A stretch of DNA of 36,919 nt, taken from Ferrovibrio sp. Its GTDB lineage: Bacteria > Pseudomonadota > Alphaproteobacteria > Ferrovibrionales > Ferrovibrionaceae. Under the pieces are notes generated by a model. It ran no database searches, had not been told where the DNA came from, and saw nothing but the letters and a program-made list of their open reading frames with translations. A program made the translations under genes and the position numbers. The first letter of the stretch is position 1. Every line of letters starts with the position of its first letter. Below are positions 27,069 to 35,204 of the stretch, piece by piece. The DNA is taken from assembly GCF_019636075.1 (NCBI RefSeq), contig NZ_JAHBYG010000043.1, forward strand, positions 1-36,919. Direction: 5' to 3'.

Positions 27069-27500
27069 ATGCAACAGCGCCGCAAGAAAACGCCCAACGG
27101 TTTCACGCTCATCGAGCTGCTGGTGGTGCTGGCCATCCTCGGCCTGCTCGCCGGCCTGGTGGCGCCGCAGGTGATCCGCCATCTCGGCACCGCAAAAAGC
27201 GAGACCGCGAAGCTGCAGGTGCAGATGATCGTGTCGGCATTGGAAATGTATCGGCTCGATAACGGCCGCTATCCCAATCAGGCCGAGGGACTGCGCGCAC
27301 TTACCGACAAGCCCGCCAATGCCGCGCGCTGGAACGGGCCTTATCTGCGCGGTGCGCTGCCCAACGATCCCTGGGATCGCGCCTATCTCTATCGCCAGCC
27401 GGGCCGCCAGGGCGCCGAATTCGAAGTCTATTCGCTCGGGTCAGACGGCCAGCCAGGCGGCAGCGGCGAGGCGGCCGATGTGTTCAGCGGCCAGAAATAA
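27069..27500 (+). CDS. gspG: Major pseudopilin GspG
   Basis: The main pseudopilus subunit, 143 residues. The prepilin site is PNG-FTLIELLVVLAIL, cleaved after Gly11, with the Glu at +5 (E16) needed for methylation and assembly. The C-terminal calcium-loop region is typical of GspG: NDPWDRAYLYRQPG and SLGSDGQPGGSG. The ATG at 27069, seven bases after the gspF stop, is preferred over an upstream in-frame ATG that lies within gspF. Confidence 0.96.
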   Translation: MQQRRKKTPNGFTLIELLVVLAILGLLAGLVAPQVIRHLGTAKSETAKLQVQMIVSALEMYRLDNGRYPNQAEGLRALTDKPANAARWNGPYLRGALPNDPWDRAYLYRQPGRQGAEFEVYSLGSDGQPGGSGEAADVFSGQK

Positions 27501-27876
27501 AAACCCGAAAAACAAACGCGGCGGCTTCACGCTGGTGGAATTGCTGCTGGTGCTGGGACTGGCGGCGGCGGCTTTCGCCCTGATCCTGCCGCTGGGCTTG
27601 CGTTTGCAGCCCGATAGCAATCCCGATCGCGCCGCCGAAACCGTGCTGGCCGAATTGCAGCACGCCCGCGCCCGCGCCATGCGGCTCAATCAACCGGTGA
27701 CGCTGCAGGCCGGCGATATCGCCGCACCCGCAGGCTATCGCCTGCTTTGGCCGGAAAGCGGTGTGGATTTTGCACCCGATGGATTTTCCAGCGGCGCCAC
27801 CTTGCTGCTGGAAGGCGAGGCCGGCCAGCGCCGTTTACGTGTCGCGCCGGTCAGCGGCCGGGCCTATATTCAATGA
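27478..27876 (+). CDS. gspH: Minor pseudopilin GspH
   Basis: A 132-residue pseudopilin with cleavage site RGG-FTLVELLLVLGLA and the +5 Glu. The rest is a short soluble domain as in GspH/FimT proteins, with ETVLAELQHARARAMRLNQPVTL. The ATG at 27478 overlaps the gspG end by 23 bases. The unusual leader MCSAARNKNPKNKR is basic, as leaders of this class should be. It ends in an ATGA overlap with gspI. Confidence 0.87.
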   Translation: MCSAARNKNPKNKRGGFTLVELLLVLGLAAAAFALILPLGLRLQPDSNPDRAAETVLAELQHARARAMRLNQPVTLQAGDIAAPAGYRLLWPESGVDFAPDGFSSGATLLLEGEAGQRRLRVAPVSGRAYIQ

Positions 27877-28253
27877 AGCAACATGGCAGCCAGGCCGGCT
27901 TCAGCCTGATCGAAGCCCTGGTGGCGCTGGCCGCCGTGGCGATGGTGCTGGGCGTGGCCCTGCAGCAGGCGCGCGTCACGCTGAACGCCGCCCGCAAGGC
28001 CGAGCGGCAATCGGTTGCGCTGCTGCTGGCGGAAAGCAAGCTTTCGGAACTGGCGCTGCGCCAGGATTGGCGGCCCGGCGAGGAACAAGGCGAAGAAAGC
28101 GGCCTGCGCTGGCAACTCAGCCTGCAACCGCGCGAAGGCAGCGCGCTGCTGGATGGCCCACGGCTTTGGCAGGTCAGCGTAACGGTGCGCGATGCCGCCA
28201 ACGATGCCAATATCGCGCTGTCCAGCCTGCGCCTGGTGGAGCGCCGGCCATGA
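27873..28253 (+). CDS. gspI: Minor pseudopilin GspI
   Basis: A 126-residue pseudopilin with site QAG-FSLIEALVALAAV, the typical GspI opening. The body has AESKLSELALRQDW, a conserved feature of GspI, and ends LRLVERRP. GspI forms the pseudopilus tip with J and K. ATGA overlaps on both sides couple it to gspH and gspJ. Confidence 0.92.
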   Translation: MKQHGSQAGFSLIEALVALAAVAMVLGVALQQARVTLNAARKAERQSVALLLAESKLSELALRQDWRPGEEQGEESGLRWQLSLQPREGSALLDGPRLWQVSVTVRDAANDANIALSSLRLVERRP

Positions 28254-28813
28254 AGAAAGCGGCGGGCTTCACCCTGGTGGAATTGCTGGTGGCCCTGGCC
28301 ATCACGGCCCTGGCGGCGTTGCTGCTGGCCGGGGCGTTGCGCGGCAATCTCGACAGCCTGCGCCGCGTGGAGCGCCATGCCGATGCCAGCGAGGCGTTGC
28401 GCGAAAGCATGCATCTGCTGCGCCGCCTGCTGCATGCGGCACCACCGATCGGCCGCATCGAGCGCGGGCGGCTGAACATGTTTTTCGAAGGCGATGCGAT
28501 GGCGTTGACCCTGCCGCTGGAAACCGCGCGCGGGCTGGAGCTCGGCCGTTTCGACCTGCAGGGCGATGTGCTGCGCTTCACGCTGTTGCCGCCGCCGTTT
28601 CCCGGCGGCGCGGCAGCGGACAACCCCGAAAGCGTAGCCTTGCTGCATGATGCCGCCAGCCTGCGCTTTGCCTATCACGATGGCCGGCAATGGCACGAGG
28701 ATTGGCTGGGCCGCGAATATCTGCCGGCTGCCGTGCGGGTGGATGTGCAGCGCAAGGATGGCGCCAGCCTGCCGCCGCTGATCGTGGATATCGCCGCAGG
28801 TATTCTGCGATGA
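28250..28813 (+). CDS. gspJ: Minor pseudopilin GspJ
   Basis: A 187-residue pseudopilin with site AAG-FTLVELLVALAITALA. The soluble domain is typical of GspJ (SVALLHDAASLRFAYHDG, then WLGREYLPAAVRVDV). It is slightly shorter than many GspJ but complete. Its last codons lie within a 20-bp duplication that separates it from gspK. Confidence 0.92.
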   Translation: MKKAAGFTLVELLVALAITALAALLLAGALRGNLDSLRRVERHADASEALRESMHLLRRLLHAAPPIGRIERGRLNMFFEGDAMALTLPLETARGLELGRFDLQGDVLRFTLLPPPFPGGAAADNPESVALLHDAASLRFAYHDGRQWHEDWLGREYLPAAVRVDVQRKDGASLPPLIVDIAAGILR

Positions 28814-28841
28814 AACCAGGGATTCTGCGATGAAACCGGGG
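28802..28841 (+). repeat. 20-bp tandem duplication at the gspJ/gspK junction
   Basis: ATTCTGCGATGAAACCAGGG (28802-28821) is repeated at 28822-28841 with one mismatch. The unit contains the gspJ end (Ile-Leu-Arg-stop) overlapping a start (ATGAAACC), so the first copy creates a seven-codon reading frame, MKPGILR, from 28810. Its stop TGA overlaps the true gspK ATG at 28830. Confidence 0.9.
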
Positions 28842-29543
28842 CCGACCAAAACGCCGAATGGCTTTGCGCTGATTGCCGTGCTGTTCGGCCTGGCTTTGCT
28901 GGCCGGTGCCACCTTGCTGCTCTCCGAGCGCGGGGTTACCGAAGCCCATGGCACGGCGAATATCGTGCAACGCGCGCGGCTGAACCAGGCGATGGAAGCC
29001 GGCCTGGCGCTGGGCCTGGATGGCCTGCTGCGCGAACAGCGCCGCATCGCGCCGCTGGAGATCGACGGCTTCATCGTCAGCGTCAGGATTGCCGAAAGCA
29101 CCAGCCTGCTGGACCTCAACACCGCCGGTCAGGCCGAAATCCTGCGCCTATTGCGCGATGGCGGCCTTCCGGCCGGCAGCGCCGATGCCGCCGCCTCGGC
29201 CCTGGCCGATTGGATCGACAGCGATGGCAGCCAGCGCCCCAATGGCGCCGAAGCGCCGGCCTATCGCGCCGCCGGCAAGCCCTATGGCCCGCGCAATGCG
29301 CCGATGGAATCCTTAAGCGAATTGCCGCTGATCCTGCATATGCCACCCGATGCCGCGCGCCTGCTGCTGCGGCAAGGCATCGTGCAATCGGCCCTGGCAG
29401 GGCTGGATGTGGTGGATGTTACCGTGCAACCGCAGGATCAATCGGCAGGCATCGCAGCATCGCGCCGCCGGCATGTGATATCCGCCCAGCCGACCGGCAA
29501 ACACAGTTGGCAAATCATGGCGCAATATGATCTGCCGTCGTAA
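28830..29543 (+). CDS. gspK: Minor pseudopilin GspK
   Basis: A 237-residue pseudopilin, shorter than the usual roughly 300. The leader is MKPGPTKTPNG and the hydrophobic segment FALIAVLFGLALLAGATLLL lacks the +5 Glu, a known property of GspK tip proteins. Helix-hairpin-helix-like and GspK-specific sequence follows: SLLDLNTAGQAEILRLL and ALADWIDSDGSQRPNGAEAPAY, the calcium-type loop. It caps the I-J-K tip complex. The start is duplicated by a small repeat upstream; 28830 is the start in frame with the body. Confidence 0.9.
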   Translation: MKPGPTKTPNGFALIAVLFGLALLAGATLLLSERGVTEAHGTANIVQRARLNQAMEAGLALGLDGLLREQRRIAPLEIDGFIVSVRIAESTSLLDLNTAGQAEILRLLRDGGLPAGSADAAASALADWIDSDGSQRPNGAEAPAYRAAGKPYGPRNAPMESLSELPLILHMPPDAARLLLRQGIVQSALAGLDVVDVTVQPQDQSAGIAASRRRHVISAQPTGKHSWQIMAQYDLPS

Positions 29544-29570
29544 AATACGCACCGTTGGGGGAAAGACGGT

Positions 29571-30584
29571 ATGGGCATCGGCCTGATGCATAGCAGCCTG
29601 TCTCTGCACGGAAGCGGCCTTGCGGCGCTGCTGCCGCCCGTGTTGCTGCGCCTGCTGGGCCTGGAACCCCAACGCCTGCTGCTGGACCAGCAGGGCGAAA
29701 CCCTGACTCTCCGGCGCCAGCGCGGCAGCCAACCGCCCGGCGGCGCCGAACCGCTTGCACCGGGCGATGCGGCGAAACTGGCCGCCCTGCCCTGTGATGA
29801 AATCGTGTTGCGGCTCGGCAGCGATACCGTGCTGGTCAAGGAAATCACCCTGCCCGCCAAGGCGGCAAACAGCCTGGCCGCCATCATCCCCTTCGAACTC
29901 GAGCGCCTGTCACCCTTGCCGCCCGAACAGTTGGCCTATGATTTTCTGCCGTTGGAGAAACGCGGCGAAAGCCTGCGCGTGCTGCTGCAACTGGCGCCCA
30001 AGGAAAGCCTGCGCGCCGCCCTGCAGGCCTTGGGCTTCACGCCGGATCGCGTGATCGGCGGCACCGATCCGCTGCTGTTGCAAAGCCGCCTCAATCTGTT
30101 GCCGATGGCTGAGCGTCCGGCCAAACGCCGATCCTGGACCACGCGCATCCTGTGGGGTGTTGCGCTGTTGGCTTTGCTGGCAGCCCTGGCCGCACCATTC
30201 GCGCATCTGCTTGTGCAACGCCAGGCCACGCAGCAGCAGATCGCCGCGCTGAAACAGCAGGTGGCGGCAAAACCGCAAACCGATCCGCGCCAGAGCGAAC
30301 GCCTGGCTGCCCTGGCCGCCGCACGCATGCATTATGGCCATGCCACCATGCTGCTGGAGGAATTGAGCCGGCTGCTGCCCGATGAAGTCTGGCTCACGCA
30401 ACTCAATCTCGCCGATGGCCAGCTTGAGATCGAAGGTCTGGCCCAGGCGGCAGCGCCGCTGGTGGGCCTGATCGAGGCCAGCCCGGTTTTCGGCCGCGTG
30501 CGGTTTCTCACTCCGCTGACCCGCGATCCGCTGCGTGGCCGCGAGCGGTTTCATTTCGCCATCCAGATCGAGGCGGCGCCATGA
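29571..30584 (+). CDS. gspL: Type II secretion inner-membrane protein GspL/PilN-like
   Basis: A 337-residue bitopic protein. The N-terminal cytoplasmic part has the actin-like PilM/GspL flavour (LPAKAANSLAAIIPFELERLSPLPPEQLAYDFLPL), contacting GspE. One membrane helix (ILWGVALLALLAALAAPFAHLLV) and a periplasmic PilN-like domain follow (LLEELSRLLPDEVWLTQLNLADGQLEIEG). It has a clear GGGGGAAA ribosome binding site before ATG 29571 and overlaps gspM by ATGA. It is shorter than enterobacterial GspL, like other alphaproteobacterial forms. Confidence 0.86.
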   Translation: MGIGLMHSSLSLHGSGLAALLPPVLLRLLGLEPQRLLLDQQGETLTLRRQRGSQPPGGAEPLAPGDAAKLAALPCDEIVLRLGSDTVLVKEITLPAKAANSLAAIIPFELERLSPLPPEQLAYDFLPLEKRGESLRVLLQLAPKESLRAALQALGFTPDRVIGGTDPLLLQSRLNLLPMAERPAKRRSWTTRILWGVALLALLAALAAPFAHLLVQRQATQQQIAALKQQVAAKPQTDPRQSERLAALAAARMHYGHATMLLEELSRLLPDEVWLTQLNLADGQLEIEGLAQAAAPLVGLIEASPVFGRVRFLTPLTRDPLRGRERFHFAIQIEAAP

Positions 30585-31084
30585 ACCGCCTGGCGATGCC
30601 GCTGATGGTTCTGCTGGGCCTTGGCATTCTGCTGGCCGCCGGCGGTTTCGGCCTGGGGCAATACCGGCTGCTGCGCGCCGAATTGGACAGCCTGCAAAGC
30701 GAGGCCGATCTGCTGCGCCGCGCCGCGCAAAGGCCAGCGCTTGCCGATCAGGATACCGACAGCCTGATCCGCGCCAGCAGCGAAACCGCTGCCCTGGCCG
30801 GCCTGCTGGAATTCACCAAAAGCGTGATCGAGGGCGCCGGCGGCGCGGTTGTGGCGTTGCAGCCGCGCCCCGGTGCACCACGCCCGGATGGCGCCATCGG
30901 CCTGCGCGCGCAATTCAGCGCCGATACCGCCGGCCTGCAAGCGGCATTGCATGCGCTGGAAAGCGCACGCCCCACGCTGCTGGTGGAAGGCCTGCTGCTA
31001 CGGACAGCCCGCGGCAGCGCGGAAAACGAACCGACACGGCTGGATGCCACGCTTGATCTGATCGGCTTCCGGGGGCTGGAATGA
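30581..31084 (+). CDS. gspM: Type II secretion protein GspM-like
   Basis: A 167-residue bitopic protein with an N-terminal helix (MPLMVLLGLGILLAAGGFGLG), a coiled-coil stretch (LLRAELDSLQSEADLLRRAAQ) and a periplasmic ferredoxin-like domain (FSADTAGLQAALHALESARPTLLVEGLLL). This is the layout of GspM/PilO subtype b, partner of GspL. Identification rests on architecture and position; sequence signatures of this family are weak. Four-base overlaps join it to both neighbours. Confidence 0.82.
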   Translation: MNRLAMPLMVLLGLGILLAAGGFGLGQYRLLRAELDSLQSEADLLRRAAQRPALADQDTDSLIRASSETAALAGLLEFTKSVIEGAGGAVVALQPRPGAPRPDGAIGLRAQFSADTAGLQAALHALESARPTLLVEGLLLRTARGSAENEPTRLDATLDLIGFRGLE

Positions 31085-31575
31085 GCATGCATCCCGCACC
31101 CACGAAGATCGCCTGGCCGTTGCTGATCCTGCTGCTGGCCGGTGCCAGCATCGCCTATACTTGGCCCATGGCACCGACACCAGCGGCAATCCTGAATCCC
31201 GCGCCCGTCGCCGATGCCTCAGCCATGGCGGCCCTGCCGCCGCTGGCGGATTTGCGGACCACGCTGCAGCGCCCGCTTTTCGAACCCGGCCGCCGCATGC
31301 CGGCAACCGCCGCCCAACCGGCCCAGCCGGCCGGGCCGGTTGTGCTGGGCAAATACCGGCTGCTCGGTATCGTATCGGCGGGCGGCAAGCGTTCGGCGGT
31401 GCTGGCGCCGCTGGAAGGCGGCGCGGCCCGGCTGCAGGCCGCCGGCAGCCTGCTGGATGACTGGACATTGGCCGAGGTGAGCGAAAGCGGCCTGCTGCTG
31501 CGGCGCGGTGCGGCCAGCGAAAGCGTGCGGCTCAGGCCCAATCCGCCTGTAGCGCCGCAAGCGCCCGCCAAATAA
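31081..31575 (+). CDS. GspC/GspN-like type II secretion periplasmic protein
   Basis: A 164-residue protein with an N-terminal membrane anchor (AWPLLILLLAGASIAYTWPM) and a small periplasmic domain. It contains LQRPLFEPGRRMPAT, then LGKYRLLGIVSAGGKRSAVLAP and AGSLLDDWTLAEVSESGLLLRRG. This matches the homology-region part of GspC/PulC, which connects the inner-membrane platform to the secretin, without the PDZ or coiled-coil tail. Assignment to C rather than N is tentative. It directly precedes the secretin gene, as gspC does in classical operons. Confidence 0.72.
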   Translation: MSMHPAPTKIAWPLLILLLAGASIAYTWPMAPTPAAILNPAPVADASAMAALPPLADLRTTLQRPLFEPGRRMPATAAQPAQPAGPVVLGKYRLLGIVSAGGKRSAVLAPLEGGAARLQAAGSLLDDWTLAEVSESGLLLRRGAASESVRLRPNPPVAPQAPAK

Positions 31576-31589
31576 GACAGGTTGTTGTG

Positions 31590-33905
31590 ATGCAAGCATA
31601 TTCGGGTATTGTGAAAGCCATGCAAAAGCGCCCCAAACGCCTGCTCTCCCTGCTGCCTGGCCGGTTCTTGCCCATGCTGGCGCTCGGGCTGCTGCTGTTC
31701 GGCTGCACGGTGGACCAGGAACAGCCGGGCGCACCGCAGCCGAAACTGCCCGAGCAACAGGTGCGCAATGATCGCATCTCCGGCCCGATCCGGCCCGGCA
31801 ATCCAGGCCAGAGCGGCGGCAAGATCGCGGAAATCTATCCCGGCGCCGGAGCCGGCGCGCGCCAGGCGGTGACGCTGCAGGGCCGCCCCGCCGCCGTGGC
31901 GCCGCGCGCAGCCGGCGATATCACCTTGAATTTCGAGGAAGCCGATATCCGCGAGGTGGCCCAGGTGATCCTGCGCGACCTGCTGCAGGTGAATTACGTG
32001 ATCGACCCCGATGTGCAGGGCCGCATCAGTTTCCGCACCGCTCAGCCGCTCACCCGCGAGCAATTGCTGCCCACCCTGGAAAGCCTGCTGCATGCCAACA
32101 ATCTCGGCATCTCGGCAGCCGCCGGCGTGTACCGCGTCAGCCGCGGCATCAATGCCGGCAGCGTAAGCCAGCCGCGCAGCATTGGCAGCGCCGCACCGCG
32201 CACAGGCGGCAGCGGCGGCGGCGGCGGCGGCAACCTGCGTGTCTTCCCGCTGCGCCATGTGGCAGCCGAGGAAATCGGCAAGATCCTCAAGCCGGTGCTG
32301 GGCGATGGCAAGCTGCTGCTAGCCGATAGCGCGCGCGGCCTGGTGATCGTGCAGGGCAACGCCAATGATCTGAAACTGGCGGAAGACACCATCGGCATTT
32401 TCGACGTGGACATGCTGGCCGGCCAGACCGTGTTGCTGGAAAGCCTGATGCAGGCCGATGCCGCCACTTTGGCGCTGGAGTTGGAAAACCTGTTCCAGAG
32501 CGGCAAATCCGGCATGCTGGATGGTGCCGTGCGCATCATCCCGATCGAACGCATGAATGCCGTCATGGTGATCACGTCGCAGCCCCGCTATATCGAGGAA
32601 GCACGCAACTGGATCGCCCGGCTGGACCGCACCCGCAACGCCGCCCAGCGCCGGCTGTTCGTCTATTACATGCAGAATGGCAAGGCGGCTGCCGTGGCGC
32701 GCACCTTGCGCGGCGTGTTCGGCCTGGGTGAACAGGCCGGCGTGATGCCGCCGGGATTGACCGGCGGCATGCCCGGCCAGACCGCAGGCTATGCCACCAG
32801 CCGCAATGTCGCCGCCAATGCGCAGGCAAACCCCGCGCCGTTGCAACGCGCAGGCAATCGCGGCGAAGCGGCCGGCGGCGATCTGCCGCGCAATGCCAGC
32901 GGCGAGCCCGATGGCGTGCGCATCATCGCCGACGAAGCCAACAACGCCATCCTGGCCTATGCCACGCCGGCGGAATACCAGAGCATCGAGGAAACCCTCT
33001 CGAAACTCGATCTGGTGCCGCTACAGGTGTTGATCGAAGCCAGCATCGTGGAAGTGGCGCTGAACGACAGCCTGCGCTTCGGCGTGCAATATTATCTGCG
33101 CGGCGACCCCTTCGGCGGCAGCAGCGGCCTGACCGGGATTCTCAGCGGCGCGCAGCCCGCACTCAACACCAATATCGCCAGCGGGCTGGACAATACACTG
33201 GGCGGTTTGTCGGTCTTCGTCACCCGTGGCGGCTCGCCGCGCGTGGTGCTGGATGCGCTCAGTTCGATCACCGAACTCAACATGATCTCCTCGCCCAGCC
33301 TGCTGGTGCTGGATAACCAGGTGGCCCGCCTGCAGGTGGGCAGCGCGGTGCCGATCATCACCCAGTCGGTGGTGGCAGCCCCGGCCGGCAGCGTCACGCC
33401 GACCGGCAATTCCACCAGCATCGCCAATGCCATCGATTACCGCGATACCGGCGTGATGCTGGAAGTGGTGCCGCGCGTGAATGCCTCGGGCCTCGTCACC
33501 CTGGAAATCGCCCAGGAAGTGAGCGACGTGACCCAGCCCAATGCCGGCGCCACCATCCAGTCGCCCACCATCAACCAGCGCCGCATCGTTTCCACCGTGG
33601 CGGTGAATACCGGCGACACCGTGGTGCTGGGCGGCCTGATCCGCGACAGCCAGACCGTGACCGATCGCGGCATTCCCGGCCTGCACCGCCTGCCGCTGAT
33701 CGGCGCGCTGTTCGGCACCAAGGGCAATGCCAGCGCCCGCACCGAATTGATGGTGATGCTCACCCCGCGCGTGATCCGCAATCAGCGCGAGGCGCGCGAT
33801 GCCAGCCAGGATCTGCAGCGCAAATTCCAGGCCGTGCTCACCCTGATGGGCCGCGGCATCTCGCCGCCGCCGCGCAACCCGGACAACATTTTCGCCGGCG
33901 ATTGA
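31590..33905 (+). CDS. gspD: Type II secretion secretin (probable lipoprotein)
   Basis: The outer-membrane secretin channel, about 771 residues. The N-terminus has a lipobox LLLFGC (Cys about residue 39), predicting a lipid-anchored liposecretin; no separate pilotin gene is seen. The N0 domain starts ITLNFEEADIREVAQVIL, further N domains follow (LRVFPLRHVAAEEIGKILKPVL after a Gly-rich linker), and the secretin core includes SSPSLLVLDNQVARLQVGSAVPIIT and VVLGGLIRDSQTV. The start could be ATG 31590 (AGG eight bases upstream) or ATG 31620, which gives a shorter leader MQKRPKRLLSLLPG; both keep the lipobox. It is last in the operon, the reverse of the usual C-D-first order. Confidence 0.95.
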   Translation: MQAYSGIVKAMQKRPKRLLSLLPGRFLPMLALGLLLFGCTVDQEQPGAPQPKLPEQQVRNDRISGPIRPGNPGQSGGKIAEIYPGAGAGARQAVTLQGRPAAVAPRAAGDITLNFEEADIREVAQVILRDLLQVNYVIDPDVQGRISFRTAQPLTREQLLPTLESLLHANNLGISAAAGVYRVSRGINAGSVSQPRSIGSAAPRTGGSGGGGGGNLRVFPLRHVAAEEIGKILKPVLGDGKLLLADSARGLVIVQGNANDLKLAEDTIGIFDVDMLAGQTVLLESLMQADAATLALELENLFQSGKSGMLDGAVRIIPIERMNAVMVITSQPRYIEEARNWIARLDRTRNAAQRRLFVYYMQNGKAAAVARTLRGVFGLGEQAGVMPPGLTGGMPGQTAGYATSRNVAANAQANPAPLQRAGNRGEAAGGDLPRNASGEPDGVRIIADEANNAILAYATPAEYQSIEETLSKLDLVPLQVLIEASIVEVALNDSLRFGVQYYLRGDPFGGSSGLTGILSGAQPALNTNIASGLDNTLGGLSVFVTRGGSPRVVLDALSSITELNMISSPSLLVLDNQVARLQVGSAVPIITQSVVAAPAGSVTPTGNSTSIANAIDYRDTGVMLEVVPRVNASGLVTLEIAQEVSDVTQPNAGATIQSPTINQRRIVSTVAVNTGDTVVLGGLIRDSQTVTDRGIPGLHRLPLIGALFGTKGNASARTELMVMLTPRVIRNQREARDASQDLQRKFQAVLTLMGRGISPPPRNPDNIFAGD

Positions 33906-34079
33906 GGGGCCGGGCGGCAGAATTAAAAGAAAGTACGGACCTCAGACCAAAATTGAAAAATCCCCCCTGCGATTACCGACCATTTCCAAGCCAATCAAAC
34001 GCAGAAAAATCAAACATAAATTGTTGCCAATTCGCCTACTGCAAGATGAATGAATAAACCCCTTTTCAGGGAGTTCCTA
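33906..34079. other. AT-richer intergenic stretch after gspD
   Basis: There is no gene here. Composition drops sharply past the gspD stop (44 of 60 G+C at 33841-33900 against 26 of 60 at 34081-34140). The stretch should hold the promoter of the restriction-like gene, but I see no convincing -35/-10 pair or gspD terminator. No flanking direct repeats or integrase were found. Confidence 0.5.
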
Positions 34080-35135
34080 ATGGATATCACCAACAAAACC
34101 ATATGGCAGCAAGCAGCAGGTGATACAGATCGTGATTATGCAGAACTGTGCATCAAATGGGGGGTAATTTTGAATGGCCCCGGATATGCCGGCCGGTGGC
34201 CTGATTGCAAAGGACGCCTTCTAGAAAGCGATAGATCTTCAAGGAAGATTACCGATCTGAAGCGGTTCTGCGATGATATGCAAGATGGTGACATTGTTGT
34301 CTTGCGCCATGGAACTAATACCGTACGAGCCGTAGGACAGGTTGTTGGAGCGTATGAATACCGCGAAGAATTTGGCGATATTGACGGCTGGGATTTACAG
34401 CATGTCCGCCGCGTCCGTTGGCTTTGGCACAACATTGACAGGCCTGAAAAGTTTAAGCCTTATGCGTTAAAACTTGGCGATACAACGCAGAAACTGAATG
34501 AGGGCCCCGTATCAGATTGGCTCTCTTCGCTTGAAATTGCTCCCGATAATTCAACACTTTCGCTTGCGAAACTACCCACTTCGAATGAAAAAGACGAAGT
34601 GCAAATCAACGAAATATCTGAATTTCTTTTCGATCAAGGGGTCGCCGCCGCATCAATAACCAATCTCATTAATGAGATTGGCGAACTCACAAGAATCGCA
34701 AAATGGTACCAGCGTTCCCACGCACCATCCGAACGTGAAACAGTCGCGTATCTGGTTGCTCCCTTACTGCGCGCTTTAGGTTGGACGCCACAACGGATGG
34801 CGATTGAATGGAACCGTGTTGACATTGCTTTGTTCGAGCAACTACCCAGATCCGACCAGTCCCTTCAGGTAGTTGTGGAGGCTAAGAAAATGGGTAACTC
34901 TTGCCTAACAGCCAAATCGCAAGCGAATGACTATGCCGAAGGGAAAACGAAATGCCGTAGGCTCATCGTAACCGATGGCCTTCGTTATGGCATATACACG
35001 CGCAATGGCATGAATGCTTTTGATTTATATGCTTATTTCAATCTAACACGCCTTATGCGCGCCTACCCAGTCTACGGATGCAAAGGAATTAAAGATGCTT
35101 TGCTGGCAATGACCCCCGAATGGAAATCAGATTGA
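34080..35135 (+). CDS. Putative EVE-like plus HsdR-N type PD-(D/E)XK restriction protein
   Basis: A 351-residue protein in an AT-richer insert. The start at 34080 has an AGGGAG site seven bases upstream; an in-frame ATG at 34050 would add 10 residues. Residues about 67-116 resemble an EVE/PUA-like reader domain of modification-dependent restriction proteins: MQDGDIVVLRHG, VGQVVGAYEYREEF, then HVRRVRWL. Residues about 215-320 match the N-terminal nuclease of type I restriction subunits: ERETVAYLVAPLLRALGW, VDIALFE (D248), VVVEAKK (E267, K269), SQANDYAEG and RLIVTDGLRYGIYTRNG. No helicase, methylase or specificity gene is adjacent. A stand-alone type IV-like nuclease against modified DNA is my inference. 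Codon use and GC differ from all neighbours, suggesting transfer. Confidence 0.75.
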   Translation: MDITNKTIWQQAAGDTDRDYAELCIKWGVILNGPGYAGRWPDCKGRLLESDRSSRKITDLKRFCDDMQDGDIVVLRHGTNTVRAVGQVVGAYEYREEFGDIDGWDLQHVRRVRWLWHNIDRPEKFKPYALKLGDTTQKLNEGPVSDWLSSLEIAPDNSTLSLAKLPTSNEKDEVQINEISEFLFDQGVAAASITNLINEIGELTRIAKWYQRSHAPSERETVAYLVAPLLRALGWTPQRMAIEWNRVDIALFEQLPRSDQSLQVVVEAKKMGNSCLTAKSQANDYAEGKTKCRRLIVTDGLRYGIYTRNGMNAFDLYAYFNLTRLMRAYPVYGCKGIKDALLAMTPEWKSD

Positions 35136-35138
35136 AAA

Positions 35139-35162
35139 GTTTAGGCCTTGCCCGCTTTAAAC
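35139..35162 (+). terminator. Possible weak terminator after the restriction-like gene
   Basis: An interrupted inverted repeat, GTTTA-GGC...GCC-TAAAC (outer arms 35139-35143 and 35158-35162, inner GGC 35144-35146 and GCC 35150-35152), begins four bases after the stop. There is no clear T-run, so this is low confidence. Confidence 0.3.
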
Positions 35163-35204
35163 ATAATCAGCATCTGCAAAAATATATGAGACCAACTACC
35201 TGCC

